Notes under the pieces: generated by a model
Told to the model about the DNA's origin: nothing
The model's input: only the letters and a program-made list of their open reading frames with translations
The model's database searches: none
Translations under genes and position numbers: made by a program
In this document: piece by piece, positions 38,090-49,089 of the stretch
Layout of the letters: every line of letters begins with the position of its first letter
Position numbering within the stretch: the first letter of the stretch is position 1
DNA from: Echinometra lucunter
Taxonomy: Eukaryota > Echinodermata > Echinoidea > Camarodonta > Echinometridae
Length of the DNA: 64,000 nt
Direction of reading: 5' to 3'
Assembly (NCBI GenBank): GCA_029962745.1
Contig: CM057167.1
Location: forward strand, 17,481,704 to 17,545,703

Positions 38090-38610
38090 GGGATCGGATT
38101 TATTGTTTAGTTCTTCCAGCATAGAGAATACGTATGAAGACACGAAGACTCAAACTCAGTTAAAGTATTAAGTTAACATTTATTCAGTTGAAGATCAAAA
38201 ATATGAACAGAAGTATACAGTAAGTCTGATGGTGACTGTACTCTGATGATGTCTTGAATGTAGTCTGAAGTATTCTGGAGTATTCTGGTTCTCTGATTGG
38301 AGTCCTGAAGTGAACCCCTTTTATAATGGGTAAACCCTCTATTGGGAGTTGGTCAACCCTGAGCTCTTGACCAAAGGCCTTGTGTACGTCATAACTTTTA
38401 CTCAGTATTGGGGGAGTGGGTCAGTTATCTGGAAGGAGTGATGTAGTGAATAAGAAGACCATAAAGTAACCAGTGTGTCATAGCTTTAGTTGGAAGATAC
38501 TTTCTGAAGAAGAATGAAGTTTGTAAACATTTGACTTCCTGTTTTGCTTCCTGTATAGAAGTATTGCTTAAGTATTGATGAATTATAGAAAATGTGAAAT
38601 TGGTCTTATT
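38090..38610. repeat. LTR-like direct repeat, right copy, interrupted at its end
   Basis: Matches 35327-35850 with few differences (for example a 4-bp length change in the TATATATTG box). It stops at TTGGTCTTATT where the first Helentron-like element begins. Its last nine bases, ATCACATAA, reappear at 46729-46737. This gives an exact empty-site/filled-site comparison for the 8.1 kb insertion. Confidence 0.7.
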
Positions 38611-41044
38611 TTGGAAAGAAAGCTCTGTGGACTCGTGATTGCCATTGCTTGTTGTTTAATTCTGCTCGAAGGCAGCGATACAAACGTGATGCCATTTGAA
38701 TACGATTCATAATATAACCAACAGATATACAGAATACCAGAACAATCTGCCTTATTTGCTAGAATGCAGGGATACCAACTCCGTGCCATTTGGATACAAT
38801 ATTAAGGCACACTCATACAATAAACAGTGATATGTCTCGCAGTTTTTAACACTTCTTTTAACATAAGGCAGTATTCAAACTCGACACTTTGTCTTGTGTC
38901 AAACTCATGAGAACACGGTCAGTCATGTAAGTTAGTGTTTTAATACCGTTTTCACAACATAGTAACTGGACTAATTTCAAGTATGCAAAAATATTCGGTT
39001 ACCATTACTTATTACCGAACAAGTACAGAGTAAACACTTTTATGCCTTTTGAGTGGCATAAGGACTGGTATAAATATTTATCGAGTGATTGCTGGGCGGT
39101 GGTAACTCGACCCAGCAAGCAGTTTACCTGCCAACAGGATGGTACCTAGAGTGGCAATTCGCATCTTTCTTGTGATGCTAATGCCCCCAAAACACCTTCC
39201 ACCTAACTTCCCACCATTACGTGATTTGAAGCATCATATCGTTTTTAGCACTCTACACAATTTAGATCAAACTACTGAGCGTGACTCATCACGATGATGA
39301 GCGAGCTGGGAAAGGATAACCTGGCCCAGCAAGCGGTTTACCTGCCAATGGGATGGTAACTAGAGGGGCAGGCGAGCTACCCCATCCGGCCAAACTTCCC
39401 ACCATTACATGATTTAGGGCAATCTATATCAATCTACTGAGCATGACCCGTCAAAATGATGAACGAGCAGGGCGGTGGTAACCTGACCCAGCAATCAGTT
39501 CACCTGCCAGACCGATGGTAACTACGGTGGCAGGCAGGCTGCCCCATCCTACCCAACCTCCCGCCGTTACGTGAACTGGTATCATCTGGGGCAAACTAGA
39601 TAAATATACTAAGCATGGCGCATCGGGATGATGAGCCAGCTGGACAATAGTAACTTGACCTGCAAACGGTTTACCTGCCTACAGGATAGTAACTACAGTG
39701 GCAGGCAAACTGCCCCATCCTACACAAACTCTGGCCATTACACGATTTGGAGCAATCCAGATAAATCCAGATAAATGTACCACACATGGGCAATGGTAAC
39801 TTGACCCCGCAAACACTTCACCAGCCAACTGAATGGTAACTAGATTGGCAAGTGAGCTGGGCGATGATAACTCGACCCGCAGATGGTTTACCTGCCGACC
39901 GCATGGTAACTACAGTGGCAGGCAAGCTGCCCCATCCTACCCAACCTCCCGCCGTTACGTGAACTGGTATCATCTGGGGCAACTATATAAATATATTAAG
40001 CGTGGCTCACCGGGATGATGAGCAAGCTGGGCAATAGTAACTTGACCTGCAAACGGTTTACCTGCCTACAGGATGGTAACTACAGTGGCAGGCAAACTGC
40101 CCCATCCTACACAAACTCTGGCCATTACACGATTTGGAGCAATCCAGATAAATTAACCAAACATGGCTCATCAGAATGATGAGCGAGTTGGGCAATGGTA
40201 ACTTGACCCCACAAACGCTTCACCAGCCAACGGGATGGTAACTAGATTGGCAAGTGAGCTGGGCGATGATAACTCGACCCGCAAATGGTTTACCTGCCAA
40301 CGGCATGGTAACTACAGTGACAGGCAAGCTGCCCCATCCTACCCAACCTCCCGCCGTTACGTGAACTGGTATCATCTGGGGCAACTATATAAATATACTA
40401 AGCGTGGCTCATCGGGATGATGAGCAAGCTGGGCAATGGTAACTTGACCTTCAAACGGTTTACCTGCCTACAGGATGGTAACTACAGTGGCAGGCAAACT
40501 GCCCCATCCTACACAAACTCTGGCCATTACACGATTTGGAGCAATCCAGAGAAATGTACTGAACATGGGTCATCAATATAACGAACGAGAAATCCCGCCA
40601 TTATGCGATTCAGACTGATCTAGATACATTAACCAACTTGGCTCATCTTAATGATGAGCGGGCTTCTTCATGTTGCCCAGCCTGTGACCATGCAACTGCA
40701 TGTGTATTCATATATATCCATCATATCCCACCACAAAAATTGTATAAGATAGCTATCACTTGCATATGACATTCAATGTATACATTGTAATCTGGGCTGG
40801 GTGGGAGGGAATAAAATTTGTTGCCTTCGGGCAGAAAAACGTGTGAAGCAATGACGTCTTGGGCGAAAGCGCGCTTTCAGCACAATTGTTATGGTAACCT
40901 CTTGTTGACCTCACTGTTTACCTTTTGTGACTTTGTTCGTTATTTGAATATTGATGGTCTAGTGATAATGTGTTCCTATATCTGACTGCGTCCAGCCAAG
41001 CTTCTCCCAAAATATTAATGATCACTTATTGTGATCATGTTATT
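38611..41044. mobile_element. Helentron-like (HINE-type) element 1, carrying a satellite array
   Basis: A 2434 bp element shares its first 593 bp with 41045-41637 and its last 234 bp with 46495-46728, with equal lengths and no difference I could see. The left end TTTTGGAAAGAAAGCTCTGTGGAC is mirrored by a subterminal TTTTGGGAGAAGCTTGGCTGGAC about 32 bp inside the right end. That right end finishes with a hairpin (ATGATCAC-ttatt-GTGATCAT, 41019-41039) and TTATT. Asymmetric terminal repeats, a 3' hairpin, insertion at T-rich sites without a clear duplication, and an internal satellite are the features described for Helentrons/Helitron2 and their non-autonomous HINE relatives. No Rep/helicase is encoded. 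Confidence 0.6.
39110..40640. repeat. Internal satellite of the Helentron-like element, 402-bp higher-order unit
   Basis: Repeated blocks contain TGGTAACTTGACC, GGTTTACCTGCC, a GGATGGTAACTACAGTGG box and GGCAAACTGCCCCATCC. Sub-blocks of ~70-200 bp are organised into a ~402 bp higher-order period; the same 61-codon frame recurs at 39833 and 40235. The frames are by-products of the repeat. Element 2 holds only the first truncated unit. Confidence 0.85.
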
Positions 41045-41639
41045 TTGGAAAGAAAGCTCTGTGGACTCGTGATTGCCATTGCTTGTTGTTTAATTCTGCT
41101 CGAAGGCAGCGATACAAACGTGATGCCATTTGAATACGATTCATAATATAACCAACAGATATACAGAATACCAGAACAATCTGCCTTATTTGCTAGAATG
41201 CAGGGATACCAACTCCGTGCCATTTGGATACAATATTAAGGCACACTCATACAATAAACAGTGATATGTCTCGCAGTTTTTAACACTTCTTTTAACATAA
41301 GGCAGTATTCAAACTCGACACTTTGTCTTGTGTCAAACTCATGAGAACACGGTCAGTCATGTAAGTTAGTGTTTTAATACCGTTTTCACAACATAGTAAC
41401 TGGACTAATTTCAAGTATGCAAAAATATTCGGTTACCATTACTTATTACCGAACAAGTACAGAGTAAACACTTTTATGCCTTTTGAGTGGCATAAGGACT
41501 GGTATAAATATTTATCGAGTGATTGCTGGGCGGTGGTAACTCGACCCAGCAAGCAGTTTACCTGCCAACAGGATGGTACCTAGAGTGGCAATTCGCATCT
41601 TTCTTGTGATGCTAATGCCCCCAAAACACCTTCCACCCA

Positions 41640-41671
<32 letters not shown>

Positions 41672-41839
41672 GTTGCTATTACAAGGGTTCCTGAGCACTG
41701 AGTTACACTAGTTCATGTGTACAATAGCTTCCTTCATTCTTTTCCTTTTCCTTTCTTCTTCTCAGTGCGGGTGGTAATAGCAATTTCTCTCTGATCCTTG
41801 CTATTGACAAGAATGCTCAATTGCCCATGTTTTTTACAG

Positions 41840-42122
41840 GGGCAATTGGCGGACAATTGTCCGCAATGGGCGGACACTTGCCGCCGAGGTACAGGAGGTG
41901 ATAAGGGCGAAAAACCAGCAAGATGCAATGGCATTGCTCCCTTTGTCTGGGAGATATGCTGGGGAAAATTCCCTTATGGCCCACTTGGCGATTGTGTACA
42001 GTGCGACCGAGATGTTTCTCCACCACCAGACCACGGCGGCAATGTCCTGCCCGGGGGCTACATTCAATTCCATTCGTTTCAATCACATCTATAACAAGGC
42101 AACCAATATATACAATGCATAA
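41840..42122 (+). CDS. Exon-like open segment in the cargo, plus strand, unrecognised
   Basis: An acceptor-like TGTTTTTTACAG precedes an open frame of about 94 codons ending in TAA. The peptide is of mixed composition (RTLAAEVQEVIRAKN, MAHLAIVYSATEMFLH), not low complexity. The start contains a 16-bp perfect DNA palindrome (GCGGACAATTGTCCGC). Part of the opposite strand is also open, so the coding strand is uncertain. No family recognised. Confidence 0.3.
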
Positions 42123-42524
42123 ACATTGAAAAGGGGCGTAAAGAAAAGAATGAGATTAGGAAACAAGACTAATGCTTAAAAATGCAGTGGTTGCAGGAGA
42201 CAAGATTTCCTTAAGTGATGCTAGCGCACTGATGTTTTTGTCCCTGAATGTAACCTGATCATGTATTGTCTATCCATGTGTATTTCAAAGAAGGTATGTC
42301 CGACAGGTAATGCCATCCCTGATGAGGTGATTTGTAATCAGCCCTGTCTATAACTCATTATCCACCTACATTGTTTGTCATCTCGGTGTTAGGGACAGTC
42401 ACAGGCCTGCTGATATCTCTTGGGAAGTAGAGCCAGTTGATTTCATTCCACAAGAGAATAGGAGTGGAAGTGTCCTTGACCAGGGAATTGAGCTTGTTAC
42501 TCCCTAGTCTTAGTGGGCTAAGGG

Positions 42525-42777
42525 CTATTCTGGTCCTCTTAATGCGTCCTCAAGCTTTGGCTCGGCGACTATGATAGAGTCCACATAGAGTAGGGCCACT
42601 AACGTGGGGGCCACCAACATTCTGTCTACCTGCCTCTCCCTGTCCTCCAGCCTTGCACCTCCCTGGCCATGTCCCTGGATGCTGTATGGTGTGCCCAGCT
42701 GGAGACAGTTTGCTGCTGCAGTTCTCTCCTTGGCTAAGCGTACCATGCTGTCCCTTGCAATCGATATCGGGGCTGCC
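42525..42777 (-). CDS. Exon-like terminal segment in the cargo, minus strand, unrecognised
   Basis: A good acceptor (TTGTCATTTCAG) opens an 84-codon frame that ends in TAG at 42525. The peptide is balanced and alanine/arginine-rich (ISIARDSMVRLAKERTAAAN, then DRMLVAPTLVALLYVDSIIV). Codon use is GC-richer than the surrounding DNA. It would be the last exon of the minus-strand gene proposed for the cargo. I do not recognise the protein. Confidence 0.35.
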
Positions 42778-43717
42778 CTGAAATGACAAGCAAAATCCTG
42801 GCAGTATCTCTTGCTACAAACCAATAAATATCACATTCAGACCTAGTTACCCAGTATTATTTATGCAATAAATTAATGCCAACAGAGGATTGGATGTTCC
42901 GTGCCCGTATTGGGCTGGCTGGCGAGTCCCGGACCGTGCCTGCGGCTAGTACGCCCTCTCGTCACTTGTTAGTTATGCCCATATGTATAATGTGGCCTAG
43001 CCCCACCTGTGGCACTGGGGTTAGATGTGCTCTACTCGCATTGTTCCTTTACTTACTAATTGTTGCTCGTCACTCAGATGTAGTTCATATTCTGCCATTT
43101 ATTCACTAGTTAATTTACTTTTTAATCTCTCCTCTTTCCTCTCTTTTTTTTTTTTCAGTACCGTTTTTTATTTTTTTATTATTATTTTTTTTTTTCGTTT
43201 CTGTTTCATGGTCCGTGTGCCTATTTACCTGCCTACGTGTCTATGCTATTTCTTCATTTTTTTTTTTTTTTTATAAACCGGCCGCGCCATTTATCCATGC
43301 CCATCCTCTCTTGGCACTCCTATGGCAGCTAATGTCACACCGCCCTTACACAGAATGAATGGATACCATGTTGGCTGGGGTTGCGCCTAACCATCAATTT
43401 ATCGCAATTGGGAAGGCACTCTAGTTATAGTGTGTGGTGGACTCTTCTCAATATGTCGCATAATTTGGGTCTCCAGCTATCTCCCATTGTTATCATTAAT
43501 ATCATTATTAATCATTATTATATTTATCGTTGTTATTATCATAATTAGTATTATTATTATCAGTAGTAGTAGTAGTAGTACTATTGTTATTGTCAGTTCA
43601 AGAATTTATTTCTCCTATTTTATTTTCTCATTTTATTATTTACTTATTTTTTCCTTTGTTGGTCCACCACCTTTCTGTAAGTCCCTAATAATCAAACATC
43701 CCTCAAGGTCCACTCAC

Positions 43718-43911
43718 CCATGATATAATCGGGCTGCAACATGTGAGAAAACAGAGGAGGTAAATTTGCCATCTGCGGAAAGCTGTGCAGCAGACGCGGT
43801 TTGGTGCTGGCCACCTTGATCTCATGAGCCCTGGGCCCAACTCCACCAAACTTCGCAATAGCAATCGTCATCAAAGTGGCAACTTTCTTATCAAGGCCAA
43901 TCAGGAAGCAG
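43718..43911 (-). CDS. Exon-like internal segment in the cargo, minus strand, unrecognised
   Basis: About 64 open codons end at a strong donor (CATGG|GTGAGT). The peptide looks like real protein (FLIGLDKKVATLM, KFGGVGPRAHEIKV, SFPQMANLPPLFSHMLQP), with hydrophobic and polar residues well mixed. The left border is uncertain; GTGAG|AATTC is the only acceptor that keeps the frame open. The donor phase (1) does not fit 42525-42777 directly, so an intermediate exon would be needed. Confidence 0.35.
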
Positions 43912-44445
43912 AATTCTCACTATTGCCCTAGTATTTATCTCTCTAGCGGGAGTTCCCTTCACTGCAGCTCACCCTGACACGGGAGCCCCCTGCCCAAAAA
44001 TGTGAGCTGTGTGGTGAGCTCCTTTGATTATTCCTCTGCTAGCGCACTCTACACTCACTGCACAGCTCCCCACCAGGTTTGGACGATTTTGTGGGAGGGC
44101 AGCCCTTATTTCGAACCCACACGCAGGAGGTCATAAACGTAGGATGTTATAGATTTGACATCTAACTAAAAAAAAAACCATCTGGAGGTGTGGGCAGCCG
44201 GTAGAAGGTAGATTTTATATATTTTTCTCCCTTCCTGCAAAAGTTCTCAGTTTCTGCCAAAAATATTTGTGCCAGGGACCTACATTGTAATATTTCTCTT
44301 GTCGTTCCCTTTGCTATTATCTGATCTCCTCTCTCGGGGGTACCCCTTCCCCTGATTTTGGTAGTCTTCTTGCTGTAATTATTAGTCCTTACTAAGGCTA
44401 CCCGACCTATACTTTGTCAATAAGGTGCCCATATCTGTCAGTGGT

Positions 44446-44583
44446 TCAGGATCCTGATATCATGCCGGCAGTCTCAGGGGGGTGCCCCATCCTTCCTGAT
44501 AGCACCTCAAGGTGCAGCACACATTTTAGCAGCTTGGCAAGAGGCCTGCCGCATGGCATGAAAAAACTACTCTCCATTAATGA
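44446..44583 (-). CDS. Exon-like segment in the cargo, minus strand, unrecognised
   Basis: Acceptor CTCAACACAG is followed by 45 open codons and TGA (44446-44448). The peptide includes FFMPCGRPLAKLLKCVLHLEV. A donor inside it (CTTGAG|GTGCTA) could remove the stop. No domain recognised. Listed because it lies in line with the other minus-strand exon-like segments. Confidence 0.25.
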   Translation of the reverse strand, partial: SLMESSFFMPCGRPLAKLLKCVLHLEVLSGRMGHPPETAGMISGS

Positions 44584-44843
44584 CTGTGTTGAGATCAATA
44601 TTCACCCTTTCCAAGCTTAATCTCTTATCTTTCTGGATGAGGACATGCAGCCAGTCCCCCAATATGTGCTAAGAGAATGTGACTGGGCGGGTTAGTGTCT
44701 GAACACCTTGCCCTTGTGGCCTGCTACCTGTATAATATGTGCATGTATATAATTCTCCTCCATGTTGGTGTAAATAGTGGGAATGCTTCCAGTTCTCCCC
44801 CTAAAATTTCTTGGAGCGGGAACCCAACTGGGCAAGTACTTAC

Positions 44844-45338
44844 CTACCACCCCGACAACCGAGGAATAGGAATAAATGTTGTTGCCAAGAATTTTTTCAA
44901 AAACAAGGACACTCCTAAATTTCCTACAATACTAAGGATAGACCTGTGTAGAACTGAGAAACATGGTTTAGCATGGTGAAATTTTCTTTCTCTATAGTAG
45001 GAATACTCCTGCCTAACAGTTAGCAGGTATATAGGAACCAAGGATGGGAAAGAGATCCCTAATGTGGAGCCAGGCTTATTTCTTTCTGCCAATATATACC
45101 AGAGTCTATTTCCGTCTGGTATCTGTTATAAGAACGTTTTAAGTTCAATAGAATTTCTGAGGTTTTGATCCGGATCACTCACATCATAGTGCACGGTTAT
45201 ACTGGCCTCGCCCAAAAGGCATGCTGTAGCATGCCCACTGACGGCCATAGGATAGCCGTGTTCTACTAATGGATATTTTAGGGACAGGGCAGCACGAGCT
45301 GCGCCACCAGCAATCAGCAAATATTTCTCAAAACGCAT
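44844..45338 (-). CDS. Two-exon open reading frame in the cargo with a 60-bp intron, unrecognised
   Basis: From ATG at 45338, 52 codons run to a strong donor (TATGAT|GTGAGT, exon end 45183). A 60-bp AT-rich interval ends in TTCTTATAACAG. The frame then reopens in phase 0 at 45122 and continues 92 codons to TAG, which is followed immediately by GTAAGT. The joined product would be 144 residues. The first exon reads KYLLIAGGAARAALSLKYPL with small residues dominating; the second contains GSTLGISFPSLVPIYLL. No family recognised. A 60-bp intron is short for an echinoderm-like genome. An alternative donor (TG|GTAGGT) would avoid the stop and extend the gene. Confidence 0.4.
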
Positions 45339-46737
45339 AATTTTTTATATTGCTAAATACTTTTCCATCCAGATGGGGGACTGGGAAGGAACTAGGGTAT
45401 ATGAGTATCCTGTGTGTAAGACGTAAATAATTTAAGCAAGTCTCTTGTTCTAAGGATTTCAATCTGTCACCCTAGAGGGCAGCATATCGCCCAAATTTGG
45501 ACGGCTCAGCCTCCCATCTATAGCCCTGTATGGATTCGGATAGTGAAAATTACTATCCTACTCAAGCCGCAGGAAGCAGGTGACAACTCAGCAAATTTGA
45601 GCCATTGATATTCACGCACATTACCTGTTGCATAGCCAGACCAAACGCAGTGTAGCACGGCGTCGGGCAAGGACAGGCATAAAAATTTGGCGAACCAATT
45701 CGCTATGCCAGAGAATAACCCGCATTCGCATAGGCCTACAGTACATGTATGAGCGGTCATTCTTCCCGCTCGCCCTCGGCGGAAAGAACGCAATTTCAGA
45801 GTGCAGATGAGGCAGTAAATCATCGCTTTTTCCGTAATTTCTAAGTAATCAAATAATTATGTGAAATAACAAAACATCCCTCAAACATTCAATTTCAAAA
45901 TAATGTCACTTTCGTAGCTGAGAAAATTCAGCTTCATCACAAACGCAATGTTCACCTTGATTTCCTATGCCCGCTTGTAGAGTGTTGTCGCGAAGCGACT
46001 ACACTGTACTTGTTGTGTTGCTCTTTCATTAGTGGGCCCACTATGCATGAACACTCATTCTGGCTTCTGTTAAGCCGGTAAGAAAACGATACGTTCCGAG
46101 GCAAGTTCCCCCGAAAGTATTGACGTCAGTGTGAATAACATGTACAATTTGCTCTTTTTTTTTAAATGTCACCTGCTTCCCCCGGCCGAATCGGGGTAGA
46201 ATTACCTGTCATTCGTTGGCGAGCCAGTTGCTGGTCTGTGTAGTACCCCGGTCTGTGCCGCTGCGCTGGGCCAGGTCATCTCGCCGGCTTCCTCTTGCTG
46301 TGGCTGCACATCGCAATCCCACTCTTGCAGTAGGGTCTGGTTGAATTTCCTGTCCCTTTTTTGTCGGAAAGGCCATTGGATTCGCCCTTTTTGTCAGTGA
46401 ATGATGCCTGGTCCCCTGCGCCTTTCTCTTTCCCATTTCTGTGAAGCTTGCTAATTTAAAAATTCGATCTTTCGTAATTTTTTCGACAAGAACTATAAAA
46501 TTTGTTGCCTTCGGGCAGAAAAACGTGTGAAGCAATGACGTCTTGGGCGAAAGCGCGCTTTCAGCACAATTGTTATGGTAACCTCTTGTTGACCTCACTG
46601 TTTACCTTTTGTGACTTTGTTCGTTATTTGAATATTGATGGTCTAGTGATAATGTGTTCCTATATCTGACTGCGTCCAGCCAAGCTTCTCCCAAAATATT
46701 AATGATCACTTATTGTGATCATGTTATTATCACATAA

Positions 46738-47815
46738 CAGTGAAATAGAATATGTGAAATAACAGTTCTCCAACAATTATAAGACCAAGAGCTATGGTAG
46801 TATAAAAAAACAGAACATTTCGTACAGGCATAACTTTCGTATTCCGTGTCCAATTTCTTTCAATATTTCTGATCTGTTTTATACTGTCTTCAATCTGTAA
46901 ACGCTTCATAAAATGTCAAATTACCATAGAAATAGAAATTAGAATTGTGCGAAATTCCATTTTCTATAGGTTGTAACCTAAAACTTCTTATTCATCAAAA
47001 TGTGGAATATCTTTGAACACTCACCTGATAAAGCCAAACTTTTATCATAAAAAAATTCCAGGAAATGCATTGAAACTATTCAAGTATTTTCTAACCGCCA
47101 AAGTAAACGGAAATTCACTGTATTCACAACTTTACTTATGCTTTTATTGCAAACGGAAGAGAGTGGGCAAAATTTTGAAATGCAATGGATAATCTGAAAC
47201 CTCTCAAGTAAAAGACGGATGCTTCAAGTTTGTCCCTCTTCCAATATCGTTTATATTGGCACTTGATTCAATGGTCATTAAGGATACGAAAATGCGTGCA
47301 GACGATATGGAAGAAATTTTATTTTTGTAGGCCATTTAAATCAAAGAAAGAAGAAAATATCAGAGAAAATTACTGTCAAGGCTGGATAGAAGGAAGCTGC
47401 TCAAGATTTTGAGAGATTACCAAACCTTGCTTAATTTCCGAGCAAAAACTTCGTTAATCGAGATCGCTGCAGACTCAAAATACGGAACTATTATTATTCA
47501 AAATTGTCATCCGGAGAAAAAGCGGAAAGTGCATACGATTTGCCAACAGGTTTTCTTTTAAATTTGTTTTATTCTTTCGTTTTAATGTTTTATTTTTTAA
47601 TATTAAAGAATAAAGAATCACTGAAGAATAAAACTATGGAAAAGTTCTCATTCGCCTCTGAAAGTATTTTAAATCTACAACTCCTTCAAGATCTTCGATT
47701 AAGATAAGCAAAGAGATTTGCCATGTTTGCAGTTTCTTCAAAATATTTGCCTTTATCTACTTTTCTCATTTTTTAATTATCCTCATTATTCAGAGAGAAA
47801 GAAACGCGCGGAAGA
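46738..47815. other. AT-rich upstream region of the GPCR gene
   Basis: No recognisable gene or repeat. Short frames (47230, 47504) have no domain. This stretch should contain the promoter and 5' leader of the GPCR at 47816. I see no unambiguous TATA box or other site I would defend. Confidence 0.45.
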
Positions 47816-49089
47816 ATGGAAGGTACTACAATCCCAACCTTCATGACAGAAGTTACTCCAGATTACCAATGGAGCAAGAAGGAACTTTTTGTGTTTGAAG
47901 ATTACAACCAACGAATTATCATAGCCGCCATCATGTGCCTCGTCATCCTCGTTGGCACTATCGGCAACACTTTGGTCATCATCGCCGTCGTCGTGTCCCG
48001 TAAACTCCGATCGTCAACCAACTGGTTTATCGTCCACCTTGGATGTGCTGATCTCCTCTCTTGCATCACCATCCCGTTCAATGTTGTTGCTATGCTGAGC
48101 CGTGACGGCTGGCCTCTTCCAAGTTGGATCTGTGCCACAAGTTCGGCCCTGTTCTACATCTGTCTGGGTGCCAGCGTCATGACCCTGGCCCTCATAGCCT
48201 ACAACCGCTGGTACCTGCTGACACAACCGATGGCACACTATCAGAAGCTCTACAAAACAGAGAACATATGTTTCATGTTACTGAGCGCATGGATTTACCC
48301 CTCTGTTTTGGTCCTCGTACCATACTTTGCTGGGATGGGAAAATTAGGATATTCCTATAAGTACAAGTCATGTTCGCAAGATACTTCGCTTCCCTTGTCA
48401 GACTTGTACAGTCTCATGGCGGGAGCTTGTGTGATCATCCCTATTTTCATTGCCATAGTAGTCATCTACGTGCGGATTTACTTCTTTGTTTCCAGGCAAA
48501 ACAAAAAGATGGAGCAAAAGAAGTCAGGAGTGTCAAAAACGTGCCTCGTGAAAGATGATAATGTGGAGATGAGCTCTTTGAAGATTTCCACAGCAAAACA
48601 AGCACCACATCAGAGACACCAAGCCATGCAACAGATGGTACACTCCAATCAGCCGACAGTACCGAAGCGACTGCAGAAGATATCACTCCCAGGACTAAAA
48701 CCATACCAAGAAACACAGCTGACGCAAGGTCTGTGACTCAGTCAATGTCTTTGGGTAGGTCATCGAAATTCCCAAGAGTTCTCAACCAAAATCCTAGAAG
48801 CACAGTGCCACCGCGCGTGAATCGATACCATGTCACTGTCACCAAGCGTCTGGCCATTGTGGTCCTAGCCTTCTTCATCTGTATGCTTCCGTTTGGGATC
48901 AGTGTTGTCGTTCCTCCGAGTGATCCAGGTATTCCCTGGACTGTACTCCTGATGACCATCAACAGCTGTCTCAACCCTCTGATTTACGCCAGGACAATGC
49001 CGGGGTTCCGCAAGGTTATGTGGGCCATCATTCGCTGTCGCCTTCAAGAGATTCCTGAGCCGATCGCATGCATTCGTCGCCTACGTTAA
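47816..49089 (+). CDS. Class A (rhodopsin-family) GPCR, single exon, one frameshift
   Basis: From ATG at 47816 one frame encodes TM1 (IMCLVILVGTIGNTLVIIAV, residues ~38-60), TM2 with the LGCADLL motif, TM3 ending AYNRW, TM4, and TM5 (CVIIPIFIAIVVIYVRIYFF), with Cys before TM3 and in loop 2 (KSCSQD). The frame drifts off in intracellular loop 3 and stops at 48736. TM6 (VVLAFFICMLPFGIS) and TM7 (SCLNPLIYAR) lie in another frame, open from about 48575 to the TAA at 49089. Both frames read through the Ser/Thr-rich loop, so a single indel lies between about 48553 and 48640. NRW replaces DRY and CMLP replaces CWLP, as in melatonin-receptor-like and other orphan invertebrate receptors; the ligand is unknown. 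Assembly error, allele or pseudogene are all possible. Confidence 0.85.

Larger units (their letters stand above)
41045..46728. mobile_element. Helentron-like element 2, with ~4.9 kb of unrelated cargo
   Basis: Directly head-to-tail with element 1, and with the same 593-bp left and 234-bp right ends, including the asymmetric inverted repeat, the 3' hairpin (46703-46723) and the final TTATT. In place of the satellite it carries 41638-46494. That stretch starts with a ~30-base poly(T) and contains several exon-like open segments, mostly on the minus strand. After the element, the interrupted LTR-like repeat resumes at 46729. Equal ends imply recent tandem insertion or a duplication. Capture of host or foreign gene pieces is a known habit of Helitrons; here it is inference. 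Confidence 0.6.

Noticed and set aside
39833..40420. Two similar 61-codon frames 402 bp apart
   Set aside because: By-products of the satellite period, not a gene family.
46206..46436. Minus-strand frame starting MGKRKAQG with a GTAATT donor, as first exon of the cargo gene
   Set aside because: A TGA stop lies three bases before the donor, and part of the longer frame overlaps the conserved Helentron-like end; at best a 5' leader.
48554..48601. A tiny intron in GPCR loop 3 instead of a frameshift
   Set aside because: GTGAAA...CCACAG could be read as borders, but about 50 bp is too short for normal splicing in such genomes and the gene is otherwise intronless.
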